NCBI GenBank assembly: GCA_029555885.1
Contig: JAKPQT010000475.1
Span: forward strand, 1 to 24,224
DNA: 24,224 nucleotides
Origin: Chloroflexota bacterium
GTDB lineage: Bacteria; Chloroflexota; Anaerolineae; CG2-30-64-16
Direction of reading: 5' to 3'
Positions within the stretch are counted from its first letter, which is position 1. Every line of letters starts with the position of its first letter. This document shows positions 9,810 through 16,532 of the stretch, piece by piece. The notes under the pieces are model-generated. The model ran no database searches, had not been told where the DNA came from, and saw only the letters and a list, made by a program, of their open reading frames with translations. Both the position numbers and the translations under genes were made by a program.

Positions 9810-10858
9810 AATACGTAAACGTGCTCTTACTGCTGGCGCCCGTTGCCATCATCGGTCGCTTCGTCGGCATGTCGCCCACGCTCTTATTCATCCTGTCGGC
9901 GCTGGCCGTGATCCCGACCGCCGGCATCCTCGGCCACGCGACCGAGGAGATCGCCGCGCACACCGGCCCGCGCATCGGCGGTCTGCTAAACGCCACCCTG
10001 GGCAACGCGGCAGAACTCATCATTACGCTCTTTGCCATTCGTGCCGGGCTGATGGAACTGGTCAAGGCCTCCATCACCGGCTCCATCATCGGCAATCTCC
10101 TGCTGGTCATGGGCCTGAGCGTGCTCGTCGGCGGATTGAAGAACGGCGTGCAGCGGTTTGACCGGACCCATGCTGGCGTCAACGCGACCCAACTCCTGCT
10201 GGCCGTGTTCGCGCTGGTCATTCCTTCGCTCTTTTTCTTCGCGCACACCGAGACCTATGGCCCGGTCGAATATCTCAGCATCGGCACGGCCATCGCGATG
10301 CTGCTCGTCTATGCGCTGGGGCTGCTGTTTGCCTTCCGCTACACCAGCCCGGAGCCAGAGCTGGGCCAGGCGGTCGAGGAGGCGCATCACGGCGGCTGGA
10401 GCGTGCGCAAGTCCGTAGCCTACCTGCTCGGCTCCACCGTCCTGATCGCCATCCTGTCCGAGATTCTCGTCGGCTCAGTCGAGCACACCGTGTCCGCCTG
10501 GGGCATCTCCGAGTTCTTCATCGGCATCATCGTCGTGCCCCTGGTCGGCAACGTCGCGGAACACGCGGTCGCCGTGCAGACCGCGCTCAAGAACAAGATG
10601 GAACTCAGCATGGCCGTATCCATCGGGTCGAGCCTGCAAATCGCTCTGTTCGTCGCGCCGGTGCTGGTCTTCATCAGCCTGCTGATGGGCAACCGGCTGA
10701 CCCTGGTGTTCAACCAGTTCGAGATCATCGCACTCTTCTCCGGCATCATGGTCGCGGCGCTCATCTCGCAGGACGGCGAGACGAACTGGCTGGAAGGCGC
10801 GCAGTTGCTCGGCCTGTACCTGATCCTGGCGCTGGCGTTCTTCTTCCTGCGCGTCTGA
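9806..10858 (+). CDS. Calcium/proton antiporter, CaCA family (CaxA/ChaA-like)
   Basis: This 350-aa integral membrane protein exchanges cytoplasmic Ca2+ (or another cation) for protons. It has about 11 hydrophobic segments. It carries the two inverted alpha-repeat motifs of the CaCA superfamily, LGNAAELIITLFAIRAGL (GNAAE at 66-70) and VGNVAEHAVAV (GNVAE at 248-252), whose Glu residues bind the cation. SIGSSLQIALFVAPVLV follows the second repeat. The start at 9806 is chosen over an upstream in-frame ATG at 9746 because AAGGAGAGG lies 11 nt upstream and the protein then begins with the first hydrophobic helix. It overlaps the lipid kinase by 4 nt and shares one base with xseA. Confidence 0.93.
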   Translation: MKYVNVLLLLAPVAIIGRFVGMSPTLLFILSALAVIPTAGILGHATEEIAAHTGPRIGGLLNATLGNAAELIITLFAIRAGLMELVKASITGSIIGNLLLVMGLSVLVGGLKNGVQRFDRTHAGVNATQLLLAVFALVIPSLFFFAHTETYGPVEYLSIGTAIAMLLVYALGLLFAFRYTSPEPELGQAVEEAHHGGWSVRKSVAYLLGSTVLIAILSEILVGSVEHTVSAWGISEFFIGIIVVPLVGNVAEHAVAVQTALKNKMELSMAVSIGSSLQIALFVAPVLVFISLLMGNRLTLVFNQFEIIALFSGIMVAALISQDGETNWLEGAQLLGLYLILALAFFFLRV

Positions 10859-12075
10859 TGGTGTTGCCAATGCCCGCCCAAAACATCTACTCGGTCGGTG
10901 AGATCACCGCCTACCTCAAGGCCCGGTTTGCCGAGGATGCGCTGCTCTCGGACGTCTGGCTGTCGGGCGAGGTGTCCAACTTCAAGCAGCACACCTCCGG
11001 CCACTGCTACTTCACCCTGAAGGACGCCAACGCGTCCATCAAGGCCGTCATCTGGCGGACGACGGCCTACCGGCTCGCGCTGCCGCGCGACGGGGATGCG
11101 GTCACCGCGCACGGCTATATCAGCGTCTACGAGGCGCAGGGCGTCTACCAGCTCTACGTGGACGACATCCGCGCGGCGGGCGCAGGTCAGCTCTGGCTGG
11201 AGTTCGAGCGGCTGCGCGGCCGGCTGGAGGCCGAGGGCCTGTTCAGCGCGGAGCGCAAACGGCCCCTCCCGGCCCGGCCCGAGCGCCTGGGCATCGTGAC
11301 TTCGCCCACCGGCGCGGCCCTGCGCGATATCCTCCGCACGCTGGCAGTGCGCTATCCGCTCGTCGATGTGCTCCTGGCCCCTGCGGTCGTCCAGGGCGAG
11401 CAGGGCCCGCCGACCATCGTCGCGGCCATCGAACTGCTCAACCGCTGGTCGGTCGAGCGTGAGCCGCTGGATGCCATCCTGCTGGCCCGCGGGGGCGGCT
11501 CCATCGAGGAGTTGTGGGCCTTCAACGATGAGCGGGTGGCGCGCGCCATCGTCGCGTCGGCTGTGCCGGTAATCACCGGCATCGGCCACGAGACGGACTT
11601 CACCATCGCGGACTTCGCGGCGGACCAGCGCGCGGCCACGCCGACCGCAGCCGCGACGCTTGCCACGCCGGATAGCCGCGAGGTGGCCGCGAGCGTGGCC
11701 GCGCTCCAGTTGGCGGCAGCACAGCAGCTCAGCCAACAGCTCACTGCGGCACGGCAAAGCCTGGAGTATCTGGCCCACCGGGTGCAGCGGGCCGCGCCCG
11801 ATCGCCGCCTGGCCGACTATCGCCAGCGGGTGGACGACCTGGCGCGCCGGGCCACGCTGAGCATGGCAGGCTGCGTGCTCAACCGCCGGCAGCGGCTCCA
11901 CGGCCTACAGCTTCAGATGGCCGCGCTCGACGTCAACCGCGTGCTGTCCCGGGGTTATGCCATCCTCACCCGGCCCGACGGGGGGGTCATTACCTCCGTC
12001 AACCAAGTCAGCACAGGCGACGCCATCCGCGCGCGGCTGGCCGATGGAACTTTCGACGCCACCGTGACATCATAG
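10858..12075 (+). CDS. xseA: Exodeoxyribonuclease VII large subunit
   Basis: This is the catalytic large subunit of ExoVII, which degrades single-stranded DNA to oligonucleotides together with XseB. It is 405 aa, standard length. The N-terminal OB fold shows LSGEVSNFKQHTSGHCYFTL (about 35-54). The catalytic domain shows GIVTSPTGAALRDIL, ARGGGSIEELWAFND and TGIGHETDFTIADFAADQRA followed by ATPTAAA. A coiled-coil stretch (about 275-350) and the C-terminal VLSRGYAIL follow. The first ATG (10858) overlaps the antiporter stop by one base; ATG 10870, four codons in, is an alternative (MPAQNIYSV). No strong ribosome site is seen for either, which fits coupling to the upstream gene. Confidence 0.97.
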   Translation: MVLPMPAQNIYSVGEITAYLKARFAEDALLSDVWLSGEVSNFKQHTSGHCYFTLKDANASIKAVIWRTTAYRLALPRDGDAVTAHGYISVYEAQGVYQLYVDDIRAAGAGQLWLEFERLRGRLEAEGLFSAERKRPLPARPERLGIVTSPTGAALRDILRTLAVRYPLVDVLLAPAVVQGEQGPPTIVAAIELLNRWSVEREPLDAILLARGGGSIEELWAFNDERVARAIVASAVPVITGIGHETDFTIADFAADQRAATPTAAATLATPDSREVAASVAALQLAAAQQLSQQLTAARQSLEYLAHRVQRAAPDRRLADYRQRVDDLARRATLSMAGCVLNRRQRLHGLQLQMAALDVNRVLSRGYAILTRPDGGVITSVNQVSTGDAIRARLADGTFDATVTS

Positions 12076-12100
12076 GATCGGTTGAAGGTTTAAATGTTAC

Positions 12101-12154
12101 AGGTTGCAGGTTACGAATTGCTGGCCGAAGGCATCGAGCACAAACCTGCAACCT
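12101..12154 (+). repeat. Heptamer-type inverted repeat between xseA and xseB
   Basis: AGGTTGCAGGTT (12101-12112) is a perfect 12-bp inverted match to 12143-12154, with a 30-nt loop. The surroundings (12081-12176) are further GGTTGAA, ATGTTAC, GGTAACA-like units in period 7. It fills most of the 115-nt gap between the two exonuclease VII genes, which are usually close together. Confidence 0.7.
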
Positions 12155-12190
12155 TCGAACCGGTAACATGTAACAGAGTGAGAGGGCTCA

Positions 12191-12412
12191 ATGACCGAGG
12201 AAATGACCTTCGAGCAGCTCTACGCCGAGCTGGAAGAAACCGTGCGCAAGCTGGAGGCGGGCAATTGCTCGCTGGCAGAGTCCGTCGCGCTGTTCGAGCG
12301 CAGCACGCAGCTTGCCGAGCGATGCAACGCGCTGCTGGACCAGGCCGAGCTGCGCGTCCGCCAGGTCACGGAGGGACCGGCCGGCCTGACGGAGCAACCG
12401 TTTTCGGGTTGA
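12191..12412 (+). CDS. xseB: Exodeoxyribonuclease VII small subunit
   Basis: This 73-aa protein is the small ExoVII subunit, several copies of which wrap the XseA coiled coil. MTFEQLYAELEETVRKLEAG followed by LAESVALFERSTQLAERC is the family helix-hairpin signature. AGAGGG lies 4 nt before the ATG. The C-terminal tail is poorly conserved, as usual. It follows xseA in the same orientation across the heptamer repeat. Confidence 0.95.
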   Translation: MTEEMTFEQLYAELEETVRKLEAGNCSLAESVALFERSTQLAERCNALLDQAELRVRQVTEGPAGLTEQPFSG

Positions 12413-12482
12413 CGCGCCAACCGAGACCGGGTTCCTGTCACATTTTCCCCATCTGCGGTGTTAAATAAGTAGATGCGTGTTC

Positions 12483-12529
12483 TGTCTCGTGGCTCTGGCT
12501 GGTCTCCGACCAGCCAGAGCCACGAGACA
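12483..12529 (+). repeat. Perfect 22-bp inverted repeat with 3-nt loop upstream of the sigma factor
   Basis: Arms 12483-12504 and 12508-12529 are fully complementary (TGTCTCGTGGCTCTGGCTGG and so on), separated by TCC. No U-tract follows on either strand, so it is not a classical intrinsic terminator. It ends 25 nt before the sigma-factor ATG and could sit in its leader RNA. Alternatively it is a mobile palindromic repeat. Confidence 0.85.
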
Positions 12530-12554
12530 ATAAAACTAGACCCAGGACACCGCC

Positions 12555-13136
12555 ATGATCGGGGTACCAGCTCGGAGTTTCACCCAAACCGGAGAGGCCC
12601 GCACCGTGGCATCCGATTTCGACGCGCTGTTCCTGGCTCACTACGACGGGGTTTACCGGCTGGCATACCGCCTGGCGGGGACGCGCGAGGAAGCGGAAGA
12701 CCTGGCGCAGGAGGCCTTCCTCCGGCTGCACCGCACGCCCCATCTGTGGCACACCGCCGCTAACCCCACAGCCGAGCACAACGTCCGCGCCTGGCTCTAC
12801 CGCGTCGTCACCAATTTGGCTTATAACGCCCTACGCGGAGAGCGCCGCCGCCGGCAACGCGAGGACCGGCTGGCCGGCCCGACTGCCCCGGACACCGACA
12901 TCGACATTGCAGATGCGGCGCTCGGCGCCGTCGAGCAGGCCCAGGCCGCTGCACAGGTGCGCCGCGCGCTGGCCGCCCTAACCGAGCGGCAGGTACAGTT
13001 GTTGCTGCTGCGCCAGGCCGGGCTCAGCTATCGCGAGCTGGCCGCCGCGTTGGGCGTGGCCCCCGGGTCAGTGGGGACGCTGCTGGCCCGTGCCGAGGCC
13101 GCGTTCGTTGCAGCGTATCGCGCGGCAGATGAGTAG
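12555..13136 (+). CDS. ECF-type RNA polymerase sigma factor
   Basis: This 193-aa sigma-70 family protein has region 2 at about 26-61 (LFLAHYDGVYRLAYRLAG, then EEAEDLAQEAFLRLHR) and region 4 at about 142-188 (LTERQVQLLLLRQAGLSYRE, then LAAALGVAPGSVGTLLARAE), with the linker and no region 1 or 3, as in the extracytoplasmic-function group. The start could be ATG 12555 (AGGA 7 nt upstream) or GTG 12606 (GGAGAGG 8 nt upstream); the conserved part begins after both. A zinc-finger anti-sigma gene follows 10 nt later, so this sigma is probably held inactive until an envelope or redox signal arrives. Its regulon is unknown. ECF factors often activate their own promoter, but no clear ECF motif was identified upstream. 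Confidence 0.92.
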   Translation: MIGVPARSFTQTGEARTVASDFDALFLAHYDGVYRLAYRLAGTREEAEDLAQEAFLRLHRTPHLWHTAANPTAEHNVRAWLYRVVTNLAYNALRGERRRRQREDRLAGPTAPDTDIDIADAALGAVEQAQAAAQVRRALAALTERQVQLLLLRQAGLSYRELAAALGVAPGSVGTLLARAEAAFVAAYRAADE

Positions 13137-13146
13137 GAGCGCAGCG

Positions 13147-14388
13147 ATGAATCGCCCACTACGAACCGTTCGAGGGATTCCCATGCGACACGTCAATGAC
13201 TACATGCGCGCTTACCTCGACGGTGAGTTATCGCCGGCCGAGGAAGCTACCGTGACGAACCATCTGGCCGGGTGTCCGGCCTGTACCGCAGACCTGGCTC
13301 ACCTGCGCACGCAAGGGGAGACCGTTGCGGCCTACCTGTCAGATGCCGACCCGGCTGGCCTGCCGGACGCGCGCGCTGCGCTCGCACGCTTCAATGCCAA
13401 GATAAGCAGTGAGCATCCTGAGCGGGTGTACGATTCAAAGCTGCTGGCAAACGACCGCCAGCCGAAGGATGCCGTGCCGAATCTTTCGGCACTCAGAAGG
13501 AGTTTCGATATGTTACGACAACGACTCTTCAGTCCGCGGCTGCGGCCTGTGATGATCGGGCTGACCGCGCTGGTTTGCCTGGGCCTCCTGTTCACCATCG
13601 TGCCCGTGCGCGAGGCCGCGGCGGACTTCCTGGGCCTGTTCCGGGTCCGCAAGTTCGCCGTCATTCCCATCAACCCTGAGCAGATCCAACGGCTCGAATC
13701 GCTGGCCGAGAACGCGGAATCAGTGCTCGGCGAGCCGGTCGTGACGCGCGAAGAGGGGCCGCGCCAGACAGTCAGCGATGCCGGCCAGGCATCCGCGCTG
13801 GCCGGGTTCACGGTACGCGCGCCGGCCTCGCCGCCTGATGGCGCGTACTTCTCCGAATTCGTCGTGCAGCACGGCCCTGCCGTCCACTACGAGGTGCAGC
13901 GCACGACCGTGGAGTCCCTGCTGCAGGCCGTGGGTGCATCCACCGCGGGGCTGCCCGCGACAGACCTTATCACGGTCGATGTGGACCTCGGCCCGGCCGC
14001 CATCCTGACCTACCGGACGCCCCAGGGCGAACTGAACCTCGTCCAGACGCGCAGCCCGGATGTGCAGATTCCGGACGGTGTGGACCTCGTCGCGTTGAGC
14101 GAGACGGGCTTCCAGCTGCTCGGCATCGCGCCGGAGGAAGCGCATCGCTTGGCGACCACCATCGACTGGTCCAGCACGCTCGTCATCCCCATGCCGACGG
14201 ACGTTGGGGAGGCGCGGGAGGTCAACATCGACGGCACGACCGGCCTGCTGCTGCAGAGCCGCGGGGATCGGAACCGCCCGTCTTCGAATGTTATGCTCCT
14301 GTGGGAGCGCGACGGCATCGTCCATGCGCTGAACGCCGAAGGCATGGAGGAAATGATTGTCCTACAGGTCGCAGACTCGCTGCGATAG
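13147..14388 (+). CDS. Membrane-bound zinc-finger anti-sigma factor
   Basis: This 413-aa protein starts at ATG 13147, set by AGGAG (13135-13139) that overlaps the sigma stop codon; an open frame continues upstream to 13090 but lies inside the sigma gene. The cytoplasmic N-terminus carries the ZAS motif H39-x3-C43-x2-C46 (NHLAGCPAC), preceded by MRAYLDGELSPAEE. One transmembrane helix lies at about 135-154 (VMIGLTALVCLGLLFTIVPV). The extracytoplasmic part (about 155-413) resembles DUF4367-like sensory domains found on anti-sigma proteins, with LLQSRGDRNRPSSNVMLLWE near the end. By family it binds and inhibits the adjacent ECF sigma. The signal is not known. Confidence 0.87.
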   Translation: MNRPLRTVRGIPMRHVNDYMRAYLDGELSPAEEATVTNHLAGCPACTADLAHLRTQGETVAAYLSDADPAGLPDARAALARFNAKISSEHPERVYDSKLLANDRQPKDAVPNLSALRRSFDMLRQRLFSPRLRPVMIGLTALVCLGLLFTIVPVREAAADFLGLFRVRKFAVIPINPEQIQRLESLAENAESVLGEPVVTREEGPRQTVSDAGQASALAGFTVRAPASPPDGAYFSEFVVQHGPAVHYEVQRTTVESLLQAVGASTAGLPATDLITVDVDLGPAAILTYRTPQGELNLVQTRSPDVQIPDGVDLVALSETGFQLLGIAPEEAHRLATTIDWSSTLVIPMPTDVGEAREVNIDGTTGLLLQSRGDRNRPSSNVMLLWERDGIVHALNAEGMEEMIVLQVADSLR

Positions 14389-14403
14389 CGGTTGAAAGTT
14401 CAG

Positions 14404-14449
14404 AGGTTGAAGGTTACAGGTCATCATCGTAACTTGTAACCTTCAACCT
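14404..14449 (+). repeat. Heptamer-type inverted repeat upstream of the ABC ATPase
   Basis: AGGTTGAAGGTTACA (14404-14418) is a perfect 15-bp inverted match to 14435-14449, with a 16-nt loop. Additional AACCTGTAACC units continue to within a few bases of the ATPase start at 14466. Same family as the repeats before meaB and xseB. Confidence 0.8.
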
Positions 14450-14465
14450 ACTAACCTGTAACCCA

Positions 14466-15407
14466 ATGCTGATAGATACCACCGCACTCCGCAAACAGTA
14501 CGGCCCGCTCGTGGCTGTGGACAGCCTCGACCTGCACGTCGCTGCAGGCGAGGTTTTTGGCTTTCTGGGCCCCAACGGCGCAGGCAAAACCACGACGGTC
14601 AAGATGCTGCTCGGCCTGGTCTACCCGACGGGCGGCGAGGCCCGCGTCCTGGGCCAGCGCCCCGGCAATCCGGTCGCGATGGCGCGCGTCGGCTTCCTGC
14701 CCGAACACTTCCGCTTCCCCGCCTGGCTGACGGCCTGGGATTTCCTGGACATGCACGGCCGGCTGTACGGGTTAAGCCGGGCAGAGCGTCGCAAACGCAT
14801 TCCGCGGCTGCTCGAACGCGTCGGCCTGGGCGACCGGATGCGTTCGCGGCTGGGCGAGTTCTCGAAGGGGATGCAGCAGCGCGCGGGATTGGCGCAGGCC
14901 ATCATGAATGATCCTGCGCTGGTCTTCCTCGATGAACCGACCTCCGGGCTGGACCCCGTGGGCCGCCGCGAGGTGCGCGACATCATCCACGACCTGCGCG
15001 CGCAGGGCGTCACCGTCTTTCTCAACTCGCACTTCCTGAGCGAGGTCGAGGTCACATGCGACCGGGTCGCCATCGTCAAGCGGGGCCGGGTCGTGCGCGC
15101 GGGCACGCTGGACGAACTGACCGGCGGCGCGACGGAGGTGGAGATTCGCGCGGGCGGGCTGACCGCGGAGCTGGTCGCCGGGCTGGCGCGCTGGGGACGG
15201 GTCGTGGATAGCCGCGGGACGGCGGAGAACGGGCAGGGTGACGACATCACGCGCCTGATGCTGACCGTCGACCAGCCGGACGCACTGCCCGCGATTGCCG
15301 ATTATCTCGTGACCGGCGGCGCGCGGCTCTACGCGCTCGCGCCGCAGCGCCTGCCGCTGGAGGAACTCTTCATGCGTGTGATGCGCGAAGAGGAGCCCGC
15401 GCTATGA
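14466..15407 (+). CDS. ABC-2 type transporter ATP-binding protein
   Basis: This 313-aa nucleotide-binding subunit powers an ABC exporter. Walker A GPNGAGKTT lies at 35-43, the signature EFSKGMQQRAG at about 132-142, Walker B LVFLDEPTSGLDP at about 152-164 and the H-loop NSHFLSE at about 187-193. The C-terminal extension (about 220-313) is a regulatory domain common in exporter ATPases. The stop overlaps an ATGA with a short remnant ORF, and the permease follows. No ribosome site is apparent; the start is immediately downstream of the heptamer repeat. The substrate is unknown; proximity to the sigma/anti-sigma pair suggests an envelope-stress or drug-export role, which is inference. Confidence 0.93.
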   Translation: MLIDTTALRKQYGPLVAVDSLDLHVAAGEVFGFLGPNGAGKTTTVKMLLGLVYPTGGEARVLGQRPGNPVAMARVGFLPEHFRFPAWLTAWDFLDMHGRLYGLSRAERRKRIPRLLERVGLGDRMRSRLGEFSKGMQQRAGLAQAIMNDPALVFLDEPTSGLDPVGRREVRDIIHDLRAQGVTVFLNSHFLSEVEVTCDRVAIVKRGRVVRAGTLDELTGGATEVEIRAGGLTAELVAGLARWGRVVDSRGTAENGQGDDITRLMLTVDQPDALPAIADYLVTGGARLYALAPQRLPLEELFMRVMREEEPAL

Positions 15408-15457
15408 ACGTACTGCATATTGCCCGTATCACGGTGATACGAGGCGTCGAACAATGA
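15404..15457 (+). pseudogene. 17-codon remnant copy of the permease N-terminus
   Basis: The ORF MNVLHIARITVIRGVEQ overlaps the ATPase stop (ATGA at 15404-15407) and the permease start (ATGA at 15454-15457). Its first 33 bases match the permease start (MNVLKIARIT) at 27 positions, with an identical 14-base core ATTGCCCGTATCAC. It looks like the head of a duplicated or deleted permease gene; it may still be translated and couple the two flanking genes. Confidence 0.7.
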
Positions 15458-16290
15458 ATGTCCTGAAGATTGCCCGTATCACCCTGGACGAGGCCCGGAT
15501 GCGCAAGATCGTCTGGGCCATCGTGCTGCTCGGCCTGGCGTTCCTGGTTATCTTTGGCGTCGGCTTCTACTTCATGTACCGCGACGTGAGCCGCTTCAAC
15601 CAGGGGGTTGCGCGCGTGCTGGAGCCGGTCAATTTCTTCGTGCTGGCGGGGCTTTACGGGGTCAACTTCCTCGTCGTCGTCCTGGCCCTGCTGATGTCGG
15701 TGGACACGATCGCGGGCGAGGTCGCGTCGGGCACGATTCAGACGCTTGTCACGAAACCGCTGCGGCGCTGGGAGGTGGTCGTGGGCAAGTGGCTCGGCCT
15801 GGGGTTGCTGCTCGCCGCGTTCACCGTGATCCTCTCCGGCAGCCTGACCGCGCTCGTCGCCATTATGTCAGGTTACATCCCGGCCAACCTGCCCCAGGCC
15901 GTCGGCCTGATGGTGCTCGAAGGACTTGTCGTGCTGTCGCTCTCGCTGCTCGGCGGAACGCGGCTGCCCGCGCTGGCAAACGGCGTCGTCATCTTCATGT
16001 TCTACGGCCTGGCGTTCATCGCGGGCTGGATCGAACAGATCGGCTCGTATCTCCAGAACGAGGCCGCGGTCAACATCGGCATCATCGTCAGCCTGTTCCT
16101 GCCCATCGAGGCCATGTGGAAGCGCGCCGCGTACATCCTCCAGCCGCCCTTCCTGCGCGAGCTGGGCTTCGACGCGTCTCCCTTCGGCGCCGCCAGCGCG
16201 CCCAGCCCGCTGATGGTCTGGTATGCCACCGGTTATATCATCCTCGTGATGCTGCTCGCCGTCCGGTCGTTCAACCGCCGCGATTTGTAG
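15454..16290 (+). CDS. ABC-2 type transporter permease
   Basis: This 278-aa membrane subunit has about six hydrophobic helices: IVWAIVLLGLAFLVIFGVGF (about 12-35), a pair around 60-80, one at about 115-135, then LMVLEGLVVLSLSLL, VVIFMFYGLAFIAGW and, at the C-terminus, YIILVMLLAV. The segment AGEVASGTIQTLVTKPLRR, followed by a helix beginning VVGKW, is the coupling region typical of ABC-2 (GldF/NosY-like) permeases. It would form the pore driven by the preceding ATPase. The start overlaps the remnant ORF's stop by 4 nt. It is the last plus-strand gene before a palindrome cluster and a terminator. Confidence 0.9.
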   Translation: MNVLKIARITLDEARMRKIVWAIVLLGLAFLVIFGVGFYFMYRDVSRFNQGVARVLEPVNFFVLAGLYGVNFLVVVLALLMSVDTIAGEVASGTIQTLVTKPLRRWEVVVGKWLGLGLLLAAFTVILSGSLTALVAIMSGYIPANLPQAVGLMVLEGLVVLSLSLLGGTRLPALANGVVIFMFYGLAFIAGWIEQIGSYLQNEAAVNIGIIVSLFLPIEAMWKRAAYILQPPFLRELGFDASPFGAASAPSPLMVWYATGYIILVMLLAVRSFNRRDL

Positions 16291-16299
16291 ATAATAAAT

Positions 16300-16323
16300 G
16301 TAGGACGGGTTGGCAACCCGTCC
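16300..16323 (+). repeat. Palindromic repeat, first copy
   Basis: GTAGGACGGGTTGGCAACCC followed by GTCC; the core GGACGGGTT/AACCCGTCC is palindromic. The same 24 bases recur at 16484-16507. It starts 9 nt after the permease stop and lacks a following T-tract. Confidence 0.85.
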
Positions 16324-16384
16324 GGCGGCGGTTACCCCCGCGGCCCGTAACATCAGGAATTCTAATGCAAGCCCTGTTCGCGAA

Positions 16385-16458
16385 CTGGAGTCGAGGCTTC
16401 AGCCGGTTAGGCTGGCAATACACGTACACGACCTGACCGGCTAAAGCCTCGACTCCAG
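16385..16458 (+). repeat. Long imperfect inverted repeat between the two palindromes
   Basis: Left arm 16385-16407 (CTGGAGTCGAGGCTTCAGCC and onward) pairs with right arm 16436-16458 at 22 of 23 positions, with a 28-nt loop. It has no ORF. Repeats containing GTCGAGGCTTTAGCCGG-like words look like dispersed extragenic elements. Confidence 0.85.
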
Positions 16459-16483
16459 CTGCATTTGGAGTTCTTGCTGTAAA

Positions 16484-16510
16484 GTAGGACGGGTTGGCAA
16501 CCCGTCCTAC
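16484..16510 (+). terminator. Bidirectional palindromic terminator between converging genes
   Basis: A 12-bp perfect stem (GTAGGACGGGTT / AACCCGTCCTAC) with a 3-nt loop is followed by ATTTTT on the plus strand and by TTTA on the minus strand. It lies between the permease (plus) and the mannosidase (minus, ending at 16533), where it can stop both transcripts. Confidence 0.65.
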
Positions 16511-16532
16511 ATTTTTGTCCGATAGCCTTGCC

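Noticed and set aside
10420..11901. 493-codon minus-strand frame across the antiporter and xseA
   Set aside because: Spans two well-supported plus-strand genes and has no domain of its own.
12405..12450. Terminator after xseB
   Set aside because: GGTTG/CAACC is only a 5-bp stem and the T-run (CATTTTCCCC) is far from it; too weak to call.
12094..12468. 124-codon frame across the xseA-xseB gap
   Set aside because: Starts inside the heptamer repeat and then overlaps xseB out of frame; no ribosome site.
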